A stretch of 64,000 nucleotides of DNA from Micromonospora chokoriensis (lineage in GTDB: Bacteria; Actinomycetota; Actinomycetes; Mycobacteriales; Micromonosporaceae). The stretch lies in assembly GCF_000718555.1 (NCBI RefSeq), contig NZ_JOAN01000007.1, positions 162,197 to 226,196 of the forward strand, written 5' to 3'. This document shows, one piece after another, positions 20,260 through 28,680 of this stretch. The position numbers were made by a program, and so were the translations under genes. The notes under the pieces are model-generated. The model ran no database searches, was not told where the DNA came from, and saw only the letters and a list, made by a program, of their open reading frames with translations. How positions within the stretch are numbered: the stretch's first letter is position 1; every line of letters begins with the position of its first letter.

Positions 20260-21105
20260 ATGCTGCGTGTCGCCATTCCCAACAAGGGCACCCTGGCCGA
20301 ACCGGCCGCCCAGATGCTGCGCGAGGCGGGCTACCGCCAGCGCACCGACCCCAAGGACCTCGTCTGCCGAGACGAGGCCAACGACGTCGAATTCTTCTAC
20401 CTGCGCCCGAAGGACATCGCCACCTACGTCGGCTCCGGTGACCTCGACCTCGGGATCACCGGTCGAGACCTGCTGATCGACTCGGCGGCGCCGGCCGAGG
20501 AGGTCGTCGACCTCGCCTTCGGTCGGGCCACCTTCCGCTTCGCCGCCCGCCCCGACGACATCGCCTCCGTGCAGGAGTTGGGCGGTCACCGGATCGCCAC
20601 CGCGTACCCGGGGCTGGTCGAGCGGCACCTCGGCGAGGTGGGGGTCAAGGCCGACGTGATCCGCCTCGACGGCGCGGTGGAGAACGCCGTACGCCTCGGT
20701 GTCGCCGACGTGATCGCGGACGTGGTGGAGACCGGAGCGACCCTGCGCCAGGCGGGCCTGGTGGTCTTCGGCGAGCCGCTGCTGCGCTCGTCGGCGGTGC
20801 TGGTCCGTCGGGCCGGCGCGCCCGCACAACCGCAGGCCGAGCAGTTGCTGCGCCGCCTGCACGGCGTGCTGGTGGCCCGCCGCTACGTGATGCTCGCCTA
20901 CGACGTGCCGGCCGGTCTGCTGGACCGGGCCAGCGGCCTCACCCCGGGCATCGAATCGCCCACCGTGTCACCGCTGCACCGCGAGGGCTGGGTGGCGGTG
21001 CAGGCGATGGTGCTCCGCGACGACGTCCACCGCATCATGGACGAGCTGTACGAGCTGGGCGCTCGCGCCATCCTCGTCACCAACATCCACGCCTGCCGCC
21101 TCTGA
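20260..21105 (+). CDS. hisG: ATP phosphoribosyltransferase, long form
   Basis: 281 residues. It catalyses the first and feedback-controlled step of histidine synthesis, ATP plus PRPP to phosphoribosyl-ATP. MLRVAIPNKGTLAEPAAQML starts the catalytic domain, GDLDLGITGRDLL follows, and DVIADVVETGATLRQAGL is the PRPP-binding segment. The length and the C-terminal part after about residue 205 (TVSPLHREGWVAVQAMV) indicate the long form with an ACT-like domain for histidine inhibition. A GAAGGAG site lies before the ATG. Downstream is the 84-bp inverted-repeat element. Confidence 0.95.
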   Translation: MLRVAIPNKGTLAEPAAQMLREAGYRQRTDPKDLVCRDEANDVEFFYLRPKDIATYVGSGDLDLGITGRDLLIDSAAPAEEVVDLAFGRATFRFAARPDDIASVQELGGHRIATAYPGLVERHLGEVGVKADVIRLDGAVENAVRLGVADVIADVVETGATLRQAGLVVFGEPLLRSSAVLVRRAGAPAQPQAEQLLRRLHGVLVARRYVMLAYDVPAGLLDRASGLTPGIESPTVSPLHREGWVAVQAMVLRDDVHRIMDELYELGARAILVTNIHACRL

Positions 21106-21118
21106 GGCGGGCTAGAAC

Positions 21119-21202
21119 CGGCAAGATCGCGCTCGATCATTGAAGTAGTGGCCTCGGGCTCGACCGAGGCCACTAGATCATGGATCGAGCACGATCTTGC
21201 CG
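21119..21202. repeat. 84-bp imperfect inverted-repeat element, copy 1
   Basis: The inner stem TAGTGGCCTCGG / CCGAGGCCACTA is perfect, with a 6-nt loop. The outer arms CGGCAAGATCG...CTCGATC and GATCGAG...CGATCTTGCCG pair with a few mismatches and a bulge. A second copy in the opposite orientation lies at 41440-41524. This copy sits 14 bp after hisG and could form a long RNA hairpin ending that transcript. It carries no coding capacity, which suggests a mobile palindromic element (REP or MITE-like). Confidence 0.85.
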
Positions 21203-21309
21203 CCGTGGCCGGTGGCCGGCGGTGGGGCGCCGGGTGGCGGGGTGGGCTCGGGGTGGTGGGTCGGCGGGTGGTGCGACTGATGGGCGAGTGCGAGTGGCAG
21301 ACTGGTGGG

Positions 21310-21783
21310 GTGAGTGAAACCGAGCTGGTCCGCCTGAAGCCCCGCCGCATTCGCGTGGTCTGCTGGTCGGCGGCGGCTGCCCTGGTGGTGGTCTTCGCTC
21401 TGGTCGCCACGTCGCTGAGCGGGCCGACCGGCGACGGTTACGGCAGCTTCCAGCGCGGCGACCAGATCGCCATGATCGGCCTGGGCATCTTCGGCGCGCT
21501 GGGTTTCCTGCTGTTCACCCGCCCGCGGGTGGAGGCGGACGCGCGCAGCATTCGGGTGCGTAACGTGATCAGCTCTTACGAGCTGCCCTGGGAGGTTGTC
21601 CGGGGTGTCCGCTTCGACCGGGGTGCCCCGTGGGCCAGCCTGGAGCTGCACGATGACGACCTGCTGCCGATGGTCGCCTTGCAGGCCGCCGACAAGGAGT
21701 TGGCCGTCGACGGGGTCCGCGCGCTGCGCCGGCTGCATGAAGCCCACCAGGCCCGCCTCGCCGAGCGCGCCGTCGGCCGCTGA
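21310..21783 (+). CDS. small membrane protein with PH-like domain
   Basis: 157 residues. Two membrane segments are visible (about 16-34, VVCWSAAAALVVVFALVATSL; and about 54-74, IAMIGLGIFGALGFLLF). A cytoplasmic domain follows, in which RSIRVRNVISSYELPWEVVR resembles the bacterial PH-like (DUF2581 type) fold common in actinobacteria. The C-terminal helix RRLHEAHQARLAER is charged. The function is unknown. The GTG at 21310 is chosen because the frame further upstream runs into the inverted-repeat element; ATG at 21280 is possible. Confidence 0.75.
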   Translation: MSETELVRLKPRRIRVVCWSAAAALVVVFALVATSLSGPTGDGYGSFQRGDQIAMIGLGIFGALGFLLFTRPRVEADARSIRVRNVISSYELPWEVVRGVRFDRGAPWASLELHDDDLLPMVALQAADKELAVDGVRALRRLHEAHQARLAERAVGR

Positions 21784-21867
21784 CCCAGCGCCGCTGACCC
21801 GCTGACCTGCGGCTGACCCGCAGACCCCGCCGACCTCGGCGTCTCTGAACACCAGGTCGTGCCCGGT

Positions 21868-21897
21868 TTGGGAGTGGCCGGGGCGTCGGTGTAGTGT
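21868..21897 (+). promoter_or_regulatory. candidate infC promoter
   Basis: TTGGGA (21868-21873), an 18-bp spacer and TAGTGT (21892-21897) would start a transcript near 21904, leaving an infC leader of about 255 nt. Confidence 0.4.
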
Positions 21898-21903
21898 AAT
21901 CAA

Positions 21904-22158
21904 GTCGACCAGGCTGTCTCCGCGTGCGAGCAGACAGCCTTGAAAGTGGGGCGCCTGCTCCCACCCGAGTCACCGCTACGGTGTCCGGGTCCGGTCACCG
22001 GTTCCGGGCATGTCCCGGTGCTGGATGCGCGATCCTGTGATCGTGCTGACCGGTCGAGCGGGCCCTGGCATATGCCGGGGCCTTCTGCTTTTCGGGTCGG
22101 TTCCCTCCTGGGAGCCGCAGGGGTCGGCGACAGAGCAGAAACGACTCGAGGAGGCCCC
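21904..22158 (+). promoter_or_regulatory. structured infC leader
   Basis: This fills most of the 375-bp gene-free stretch before infC. It contains at least three hairpins: AGGCTGTCT/AGACAGCCT (21911-21940), a CACCGG/CCGGTG stem around 21995-22019 and the terminator-like hairpin at 22061-22082. It ends in the Shine-Dalgarno GAGGAGG (22148-22154). Leaders of this sort in infC-rpmI-rplT operons of other bacteria bind L20 or IF3-dependent signals; which applies here cannot be told. Confidence 0.6.
22061..22092 (+). terminator. intrinsic terminator/attenuator in the infC leader
   Basis: GGCCCTGGCA pairs with TGCCGGGGCC (one G-T pair) over a tiny loop, followed by TTCTGCTTTT. It stands 77 nt before the infC start, so it can only act as an attenuator of this operon. 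Confidence 0.6.
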
Positions 22159-22827
22159 ATCAGCGTCGAACCACGCGTGAACGAGCAGATCCGGGCACGT
22201 GAGGTCCGACTGGTCGGCCCAGAGGGTGAGCAGGTGGGCATCGTCCCGCTGGAGCGCGCTCTTCAGCTGGCCGCGGACGTCGATCTGGACCTGGTCGAGG
22301 TTGCGCCGATGGCGCGCCCGCCGGTGTGCAAGCTCATGGACTTCGGCAAGTTCAAGTATGAGAGCGCACTGAAGGCGCGCGAAGCGCGGCGTAATCAGCA
22401 GCAGACCGTCATCAAGGAAATGAAGCTTCGGCCGAAGATCGACCCGCACGACTACGAGACCAAAAAGGGTCACGTGGTGCGGTTCCTCAAGGCGGGCGAC
22501 AAGGTCAAGGTGACGATCATGTTCCGCGGTCGCGAGCAGAGTCGTCCGGAGCTGGGTTACCGGCTCCTGCGCCGGCTCGAGTCCGAGATCACGGAACTGG
22601 GATACGTCGAGGCCGCTCCGAAGCAGGACGGCCGGAACATGATCATGGTTCTCGCCCCGCATCGGGCCGTCAAGGCCTCCGCGGTCGCCGCCACGGCGTC
22701 TCGCGGCGGACCTCGGGACCGGGCAGCGGACGAGTCCGCCGCTCCGGAAGCCGATGAGACCGCGGCGGTCAGCGAGACCGCAGCAGCCGGTGACACCGGC
22801 CTCGCCGCCGACACCAGCAGCGAGTAA
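22159..22827 (+). CDS. infC: translation initiation factor IF-3
   Basis: 222 residues. It prevents premature subunit joining and proofreads start codon choice. The N-terminal domain begins [20 protein letters not shown]. The linker [19 protein letters not shown] and the C-terminal domain with [19 protein letters not shown] are canonical. A tail of about 45 residues rich in Ala, Glu and Asp is extra, as in many actinobacteria. No ATG is available. The Shine-Dalgarno GAGGAGG is followed after 4 nt by ATC at 22159, which probably serves as start; GTG at 22177 is the alternative. Rare AUU/AUC starts in infC are a known self-control device. Confidence 0.93.
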   Translation: MSVEPRVNEQIRAREVRLVGPEGEQVGIVPLERALQLAADVDLDLVEVAPMARPPVCKLMDFGKFKYESALKAREARRNQQQTVIKEMKLRPKIDPHDYETKKGHVVRFLKAGDKVKVTIMFRGREQSRPELGYRLLRRLESEITELGYVEAAPKQDGRNMIMVLAPHRAVKASAVAATASRGGPRDRAADESAAPEADETAAVSETAAAGDTGLAADTSSE

Positions 22828-22847
22828 CAGGGGAGAAGACGTTCCAC

Positions 22848-23042
22848 ATGCCGAAGATGAAGAGCCACACGGGTATGGGTAAGCGGGTCAGGGTGACCGG
22901 CAAGGGCAAGATCGTTGCCCAGCAGGCCGGCCTGCGCCACAACCTGGAGAAGAAGCCCTCCACCCAGACCCGCCGGCTGACCGGCACGGTCGTGCTGGCC
23001 AAGGCCGACGTCAAGCGCATCAAGAAGCTGCTCGGCCGCTGA
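22848..23042 (+). CDS. rpmI: 50S ribosomal protein L35
   Basis: 64 residues, very basic. MPKMKSHTGMGKRVRVTGKG and the C-terminal KRIKKLLGR are the family landmarks. A GGGGAGAAGA site precedes the ATG. It sits between infC and rplT in the standard operon, with a 20-bp gap upstream. Confidence 0.97.
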   Translation: MPKMKSHTGMGKRVRVTGKGKIVAQQAGLRHNLEKKPSTQTRRLTGTVVLAKADVKRIKKLLGR

Positions 23043-23074
23043 CGCGCGCCACCTTTACGTAATTAGGAGTTGAG

Positions 23075-23467
23075 ATGGCACGCGTCAAGCGGGCTGTAAA
23101 CGCCCAGAAGAAGCGTCGTACCCTGCTGGAGTCCGCGAGTGGTTACCGCGGTCAGCGCTCCCGCCTGTACCGCAAGGCCAAGGAGCAGGTGCTGCACTCG
23201 ATGCAGTACGCCTACCGGGACCGTCGCGACCGCAAGGGCGACTTCCGGCAGCTGTGGATTCAGCGGATCAACGCGGGCGCCCGGGCCAACGGGATGACCT
23301 ACAACCGTCTGATCCAGGGCCTGCGTCTGGCCGGCATCGAGGTCGACCGCAAGATCCTGGCCGACATGGCTGTCAACGACGCCGCCTCGTTCGCGGCGAT
23401 CGTCGAGCTGGCCCGGGCCGCGGTCACGGCCGAGGGCACCGGCGGCGCGGCGGCTCAGGCCGCCTGA
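23075..23467 (+). CDS. rplT: 50S ribosomal protein L20
   Basis: 130 residues. Begins [20 protein letters not shown] and contains the RNA-binding stretch [20 protein letters not shown]. The globular part shows [21 protein letters not shown]20 binds 23S rRNA early in assembly and in several bacteria represses its own operon through the leader mRNA. TAGGAG precedes the ATG. Confidence 0.97.
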   Translation: MARVKRAVNAQKKRRTLLESASGYRGQRSRLYRKAKEQVLHSMQYAYRDRRDRKGDFRQLWIQRINAGARANGMTYNRLIQGLRLAGIEVDRKILADMAVNDAASFAAIVELARAAVTAEGTGGAAAQAA

Positions 23468-23550
23468 TCCCCACGCACCAGAGCGAGGCGTCTCCCGTGT
23501 CGGCACCGCCGTCCGGGGGGCGCCTCAATCGTGTCGGAGGAACGCACATC

Positions 23551-24348
23551 ATGGCCTTCACCCCGCGTACACCCAGGGTTGTCGCCGCCCGCCGCCTGCA
23601 ACGCCGCCGGGACCGCGACGCCACTGCCCAATTCCTGGCCGAGGGCCCGCAGGCGGTCCGCGAGGCCCTCGCGCGGCCGGAGGTGGTCACCGAGTTGTTC
23701 GGTACGCCCACCGCGCTCGACCGGTATCCGGAGTTGGCCGCCACGGCGGCCCGCGCCGACGTGCCGGTCTCCGAGGTGACCGACGATGCCCTCGCGGCGC
23801 TGACCGAGACCGTCGCCCCACAGGGGTTGGTCGCCGTCTGCCGGCACCTGGACGTCTCACTGGAGCAGGCCCTCGCGGGTGCGCCCCGGCTGGTGGCGGT
23901 GCTCGCCGAGATCCGTGACCCGGGCAACGCCGGCACCGTGCTGCGCACCGCCGACGCGGCCGGTGCGGGTGCGGTGATCTTCGCCGGCGACGCCGTCGAC
24001 CCGTACAACGGTAAGTGTGTGCGGGCCTCGGCCGGCAGCCTCTTCCATGTCGACGTGGTGCGCGCTCCCGACCCGGTCGCGGTGGTCGACGCGCTGCGCG
24101 CCGCCGGGCTGTCGATCTTCGCCACCACCGGGTACGGCGACAACGACCTGGACGACCTGACCGACTACGGCCGGCTCGTCGGGCCCACCGCCTGGCTGTT
24201 CGGCTCCGAGGCGCACGGGCTGCCCGAGGAGTTGACCGCCGCCGCCGACACCACGGTGCGGGTGCCGCTGTACGGGCGCGCGGAGAGCCTCAACCTGGCT
24301 GCGGCCGCCGCGGTCTGCCTGTACGCTTCAGCGAGAGCGCAGCGCTGA
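23551..24348 (+). CDS. TrmH/SpoU-family RNA 2'-O-methyltransferase
   Basis: 265 residues. A small N-terminal substrate-binding domain (AAQFLAEGPQAVREAL type, about 1-100) precedes a SPOUT knot domain. The three motifs are visible: EIRDPGNAGTVLRTADAAGA, LFGSEAHGLPEEL and PLYGRAESLNLAAAAAVCLY. This pattern suits an rRNA ribose methyltransferase. The exact nucleotide cannot be assigned. ATG at 23551 follows GGAGGAA with 8 nt spacing. It lies in the classic actinobacterial place between rplT and pheS. Confidence 0.9.
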   Translation: MAFTPRTPRVVAARRLQRRRDRDATAQFLAEGPQAVREALARPEVVTELFGTPTALDRYPELAATAARADVPVSEVTDDALAALTETVAPQGLVAVCRHLDVSLEQALAGAPRLVAVLAEIRDPGNAGTVLRTADAAGAGAVIFAGDAVDPYNGKCVRASAGSLFHVDVVRAPDPVAVVDALRAAGLSIFATTGYGDNDLDDLTDYGRLVGPTAWLFGSEAHGLPEELTAAADTTVRVPLYGRAESLNLAAAAAVCLYASARAQR

Positions 24349-24408
24349 GGGGTGACCGCCTCCGGCGCGTCTGAAAGCGCGACTGACAGCAGGGGAGAGC
24401 ATCCGCCC

Positions 24409-24501
24409 ATGAACGCGACACGGCGTTCGTTTAGCCAGCCCGCCGGTGTCGGCGGGCGGCGGGCCTGACCTGCTCCCTGCGCAACTCCTACCGGCGGGCT
24501 G
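24409..24501 (+). promoter_or_regulatory. possible pheST leader with short ORF and alternative stems
   Basis: A 19-codon ORF (24409-24468) with an upstream AGGGGAG reads MNATRRSFSQPAGVGGRRA and has a single Phe codon. CAGCCCGCCGG (24436-24446) can pair with the local GGCGGG or, perfectly, with CCGGCGGGCTG (24491-24501). A separate -10-like TAGACT at 24521-24526 would start pheS transcription downstream of all this, so regulation by this leader is only a possibility. Confidence 0.25.
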
Positions 24502-24580
24502 CGGCACAGCCGCGCGTCCGTAGACTCGCCTAGCCGCCCCGGTGAGGGCTGGCGCCGCCGTGAGGGAGTGCCCGTACGCC

Positions 24581-25660
24581 ATGAGCTATCGCAACGATCC
24601 GTATGACCCGAAGCAGGTCGCCCTGCTCGACCCCGCTGCCCTGGCCGAGGCCGTCGCGGACGCCACGAAGGCGTTCGAGGCTGCCGCCGACCCGGACGCG
24701 CTGACCGCGCTGCGCTCGGTGCACCTGGGTGACCGGTCACCGATCTCGCTGGCCCGCCGGGAGATCGGCGCGTTGCCGCCGGCTGCGAAGTCCGACGCCG
24801 GCAAGCGGGTTAACGAAGCCCGCCGGGCGATCGAGTCCGCGTACGCCGAGCGTGCCGAGGTGGTGGAGCGCGAGCAGGCCGAGCGGGTGCTGGTCGAGGA
24901 GCGGGTGGACGTCACCCTGCCCTACGACCGGCGTCCACGCGGTGCCCGGCACCCGTTGAGCACCCTGATGGAGTCGATCAGCGACCTCTTCGTCGGGATG
25001 GGCTACGAGGTGGCCGAGGGGCCCGAGGTCGACCTGGAGTGGGTCAACTTCGACGCGTTGAACATCCCCGCCGACCATCCGGCGCGCGGGTTGATGGACA
25101 CCTTCCACATCGCATCCTCCGATGGCTCCGCGGGCTCGGGCCTTGTTCTACGCACGCACACCTCGACGGTGCAGACCCGGACGATGCTCAGTCGCAAGCC
25201 GCCGATCTACGTGATCGTGCCGGGTCGCGTCTACCGCACCGACGAGATCGACGCCACCCACAGCCCGGTGTTCCACCAGGCCGAGGGTCTGGTGGTCGAC
25301 AAGGGCATCACGATGGCGCACCTGCGGGGCACCCTCGACCACTTCGCCCGGGCGATGTTCGGCCCCGAGGCGAAGACGCGGTGGCGGCCGCACTACTTCC
25401 CGTTCACCGAGCCGTCGGCGGAGTTCGACGTGTGGTTCCCGGAGCACCGCGACGGCCCGCAGTGGGTCGAGTGGGGTGGCTGCGGCATGGTCAACCCGCG
25501 GGTGCTGCGCGCCTGCGGCGTCGACCCGGAGGTCTACTCCGGATTCGCCTTCGGCATGGGCATCGACCGGACCCTGATGATCCGGCACGGGGTCAGCGAC
25601 ATCCGCCATCTCTTCGAGGGCGACGTGCGGTTCAGCCGCGCGCTCGGGACCGGGGCGTAG
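24581..25660 (+). CDS. pheS: phenylalanyl-tRNA synthetase, alpha subunit
   Basis: 359 residues. It forms the catalytic half of the alpha2-beta2 enzyme that charges tRNA-Phe. An N-terminal coiled-coil (about 20-100) binds tRNA. Class II motif 2 occurs at [20 protein letters not shown] and motif 3 at [23 protein letters not shown] at 24581 is preferred over GTG/ATG codons upstream because it lies just after the candidate TAGACT -10 (24521) and gives the usual short N-terminus. It is followed by pheT after 40 bp. Confidence 0.95.
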   Translation: MSYRNDPYDPKQVALLDPAALAEAVADATKAFEAAADPDALTALRSVHLGDRSPISLARREIGALPPAAKSDAGKRVNEARRAIESAYAERAEVVEREQAERVLVEERVDVTLPYDRRPRGARHPLSTLMESISDLFVGMGYEVAEGPEVDLEWVNFDALNIPADHPARGLMDTFHIASSDGSAGSGLVLRTHTSTVQTRTMLSRKPPIYVIVPGRVYRTDEIDATHSPVFHQAEGLVVDKGITMAHLRGTLDHFARAMFGPEAKTRWRPHYFPFTEPSAEFDVWFPEHRDGPQWVEWGGCGMVNPRVLRACGVDPEVYSGFAFGMGIDRTLMIRHGVSDIRHLFEGDVRFSRALGTGA

Positions 25661-25700
25661 GCGATGCGGGTACGAGACACGGGAACGGTGGTCTGAAGTC

Positions 25701-28247
25701 ATGCGAGTTTCTGTCAGTTGGCTGCGGGAGTACGTCGACCTCCCCGCCGACCTGCCCACCGGTGACCTGGAGCAGGCCCTGGTCGACCTCGGCATCGAGG
25801 TCGAGTCCGTGGTGGACCTGGCCGCGACCGTCACCGGTCAGCTCGTCGTCGGTGAGGTGCGCGAGATCGAGGAGCTCACCGGCTTCAAGAAGCCGATCCG
25901 GTTCTGCCGGGTCGACGTCGGTGCCGCCAACGGCACCGGTGAGCCGCAGGAGATCGTCTGCGGGGCCCGTAACTTCGCCCCGGGCGACCGGGTCGTGGTG
26001 ATCCTGCCCGGTGGCGTGCTGCCCGGCGGCTTCGCCATCGGCGCCCGCAAGACGTACGGGCACAACTCCGCGGGCATGATCTGCTCGGCCAAGGAGCTGG
26101 GCCTGGGCGACGACCACTCCGGCATCATCGTGCTGGGGCCGGACGTGACGGCGAAGCCGGGCGACGACGCCCGCCCGCTGGTCGGCCTCGACGACGTCGT
26201 GTTCGATCTGGAGATCACCCCCGACCGGGGGTACGCGCTGAGCCTGCGCGGCCTGGCCCGGGAGCTGTCGCACGCGTTCGACGTGCCGCTGCGCGACCCG
26301 GCCCTGATGCCGGCTCCGGGCGGCACCGAGACGCCGGCGTACCCGGTGGAGGTCCGCGACACGGTCGGCTGTGACCGGTTCACGGCCCGCCTGGTGCGGG
26401 GCGTCGACCCGACCGCGCCCACGCCGTCCTGGATGGCCCAGCGGCTCGTCACCGCCGGCATCCGCAGCATCTCGCTGCCCGTCGACATCACCAACTACGT
26501 GATGTTGGAGCTGGGCCAGCCGATGCACGCCTTCGACGCCGACCGGATCGCCGGGCCGCTGGTGGTCCGTCGCGCCGAGGCGGGGGAGAAGCTGACCACG
26601 CTCGACGGGGTCAGCCGGGTGCTCACCGCCGACGACATGGTGATCTGTGACGACACTGGTCCGATCTCGCTCGCCGCGGTGATGGGCGGCGAGACCAGCG
26701 AGGTCGTCGCCGGCACCACCACCGTGCTCTTCGAGGCGGCGCACTGGGACCCGGCGATGGTCGGGCGCACGGCCCGCCGGCACAAGCTGTTCAGCGAGGC
26801 CGCGAAGCGCTGGGAGCGGGGCGTCGACCCGGCCGTGGCGCTTGTCGCGCTGGAGCGCGCCGTGCGACTGCTCACCGAGCACGGCGGCGGCACCCCGAGC
26901 GCGGAGATCCTGGACATCGACCACGTCCGGCCGCGTACCCCGATCAGCCTTCCGGCGGACCTGCCGACCCGGCGGGTCGGCGTCGAGTACCCGCCGGCGC
27001 GGGTGGTCGCCCTGCTGGAGCGGGTCGGCTGCACTGTCGCGCAGGGCACGGACCGGTTGTCCGAGGACCCGGGCACGGTCGGCGTGGCCAGCGGCGTCGG
27101 GGCGGTGCTGAGTGTCACCCCGCCGACCTGGCGGCCCGACCTGACCGACCCGGCCGACCTGGTCGAGGAGGTGGTCCGCCTCGACGGGTACGACCGGGTG
27201 CCGTCGGTGTTGCCGACCGCGCCTGCGGGCCGCGGTCTGACCCCGCGCCAGCGTCGCCGCCGGGCGGTCGCCGGGTCGCTGGCCGAGCGGGGGTACGTGG
27301 AGGTGCTCGCGCACCCGTTCGTGTCACCGGAGTTGGCCGACCAGCTCGGCCTGCCGGCCGACGACCCGCGCCGACCCGCGGTGCGGGTGGCCAACCCGCT
27401 GTCCGAGGAGGAGCCGCTGCTGCGCACCACGCTGCTCGGCCCGCTGCTCGGGATCCTCAAGCGCAACCTCGGCCGGGGTCACCGCGACCTCGCCCTCTAC
27501 GAGATCGGTGCGGTCTTCCACCCGCGTCTCGGCGCCGGCAGCCCGCCGGCGATGGGCGTGGACCGGCGCCCCACCGACGCGGAGTTCGCGGCCGCCGACG
27601 CGGTGGTGCCGGCGCAGCCCGTGCACGTCGCGGTGGTGCTCTCCGGCGACCTGGACCCGGCCGGCTGGTGGGGTGCGGGTCGACCGGCCGGCTGGGCGGA
27701 CGCGATCGAGGCGGCCCGTGACGTGCTGGCCGCCGCCGGGATCCCCGACGAGCGGGTCGAGGTGCGCGCCGCCGAGTACGCCCCGTGGCACCCGGGCCGC
27801 TGCGCCGAGCTGCGGGTCGACGGCTCGGTCGTCGGTCACGCCGGCGAGCTGCACCCGGTGGTGGCCGCGGCGTTGGAGCTGCCCCGCCGCACCAGCGCGA
27901 TGGAGTTGGACCTCGACGCGCTGCCGCCGACCCCGGTGACGCCCGCGCCGACGGTCTCCGGCTTCCCGCCGGCGCTGATCGACGTGGCGCTGGTGGTGGA
28001 CGACTCGGTGCCGGCGGAGCAGGTGCGCCGGGCGCTGGAGGCGGGCGCCGGTGAGCTGCTGGAGGATGTGCGGCTCTTCGACGTGTACGCGGGCGCGCAG
28101 CTCGGCGAGGGCCGTCGGTCGCTGGCGTACAAGCTCACCTTCCGGGCGCCGGACCGGACGCTGACCGTAGAGGAGGCGGTCGCGGCCCGGGATGCGGCGG
28201 TCGCGGTAGCGGCCGAGCGTCTCGGCGCCACCCTGCGCGGCGCATAA
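25701..28247 (+). CDS. pheT: phenylalanyl-tRNA synthetase, beta subunit
   Basis: 848 residues. Starts MRVSVSWLREYVDLPADLPT. The EMAP-like tRNA-binding domain (about 40-160) contains CGARNFAPGDRVVVILPGG. B3/B4 editing, B5 and catalytic-like core segments follow, with NITNYVM-type PVDITNYVMLELGQPMHAFD. A C-terminal FDX-ACB domain (FPPALIDVALVVDDSVPAEQ to LTVEEAVAARDAAV) binds the anticodon region. It is full length. The accessory islet begins right after its stop. Confidence 0.95.
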   Translation: MRVSVSWLREYVDLPADLPTGDLEQALVDLGIEVESVVDLAATVTGQLVVGEVREIEELTGFKKPIRFCRVDVGAANGTGEPQEIVCGARNFAPGDRVVVILPGGVLPGGFAIGARKTYGHNSAGMICSAKELGLGDDHSGIIVLGPDVTAKPGDDARPLVGLDDVVFDLEITPDRGYALSLRGLARELSHAFDVPLRDPALMPAPGGTETPAYPVEVRDTVGCDRFTARLVRGVDPTAPTPSWMAQRLVTAGIRSISLPVDITNYVMLELGQPMHAFDADRIAGPLVVRRAEAGEKLTTLDGVSRVLTADDMVICDDTGPISLAAVMGGETSEVVAGTTTVLFEAAHWDPAMVGRTARRHKLFSEAAKRWERGVDPAVALVALERAVRLLTEHGGGTPSAEILDIDHVRPRTPISLPADLPTRRVGVEYPPARVVALLERVGCTVAQGTDRLSEDPGTVGVASGVGAVLSVTPPTWRPDLTDPADLVEEVVRLDGYDRVPSVLPTAPAGRGLTPRQRRRRAVAGSLAERGYVEVLAHPFVSPELADQLGLPADDPRRPAVRVANPLSEEEPLLRTTLLGPLLGILKRNLGRGHRDLALYEIGAVFHPRLGAGSPPAMGVDRRPTDAEFAAADAVVPAQPVHVAVVLSGDLDPAGWWGAGRPAGWADAIEAARDVLAAAGIPDERVEVRAAEYAPWHPGRCAELRVDGSVVGHAGELHPVVAAALELPRRTSAMELDLDALPPTPVTPAPTVSGFPPALIDVALVVDDSVPAEQVRRALEAGAGELLEDVRLFDVYAGAQLGEGRRSLAYKLTFRAPDRTLTVEEAVAARDAAVAVAAERLGATLRGA

Positions 28248-28320
28248 CCGGCCCGTCCCCGGCTTGCGACTTCTTCAATCCGCGGGTTCGGGGATGGAGT
28301 CGCTCGCGGCGCACCTGCGA

Positions 28321-28364
28321 TTAAGGCTCTGGCCAGGTGATTTCTCACCTGGCCAGAGCCTTAA
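28321..28364. repeat. perfect 20-bp inverted repeat (possible terminator or islet boundary)
   Basis: TTAAGGCTCTGGCCAGGTGA and TCACCTGGCCAGAGCCTTAA are exact complements separated by TTTC. It lies 73 bp after pheT. No T run follows, but the hairpin would be very stable and could end the pheST transcript. It also marks the left edge of the accessory islet. Confidence 0.8.
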
Positions 28365-28391
28365 TAACGGTGGATTGGAGGGCGATTTATC

Positions 28392-28586
28392 GTGGGTAGC
28401 TACTCAATGGATGAGCGTGAGGCATTTGAGGCGATGTCAAGGTTCATCTGGCAATTCGCAAATCGAGCGGGGGATGATCTCCTTACGCTGTTGGGCGATA
28501 TCTCCCTCGAGGCGGATGGGAACCCTACTGATCCAGCCGCATGGACGGACTGGTTGGAATGTGTTCGGGTGACCCTGGACAAGTGA
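28392..28586 (+). CDS. small acidic hypothetical protein
   Basis: 64 residues, acidic. It reads as a helical protein (MDEREAFEAMSRFIWQFANR, then DDLLTLLGDISLEADGNP and a final DPAAWTDWLECVRVTLDK). Similar small proteins with an EAxxAMxxFL...DDL...DPAxWxDWL pattern are familiar from actinobacterial accessory regions, sometimes near toxin-like genes, but their role is not known. The GTG has a good site (GGAGGG) 11 nt upstream. No toxin gene is adjacent. Confidence 0.6.
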   Translation: MGSYSMDEREAFEAMSRFIWQFANRAGDDLLTLLGDISLEADGNPTDPAAWTDWLECVRVTLDK

Positions 28587-28680
28587 CGCCGCATCGACGC
28601 CCGTTCCCAGTTTCATGGCACCGGTGGTTGAACCGTGACTGAGGAGCTTTAGCCGCCCGAGCCAGGTGCCCTGCCGTCCT

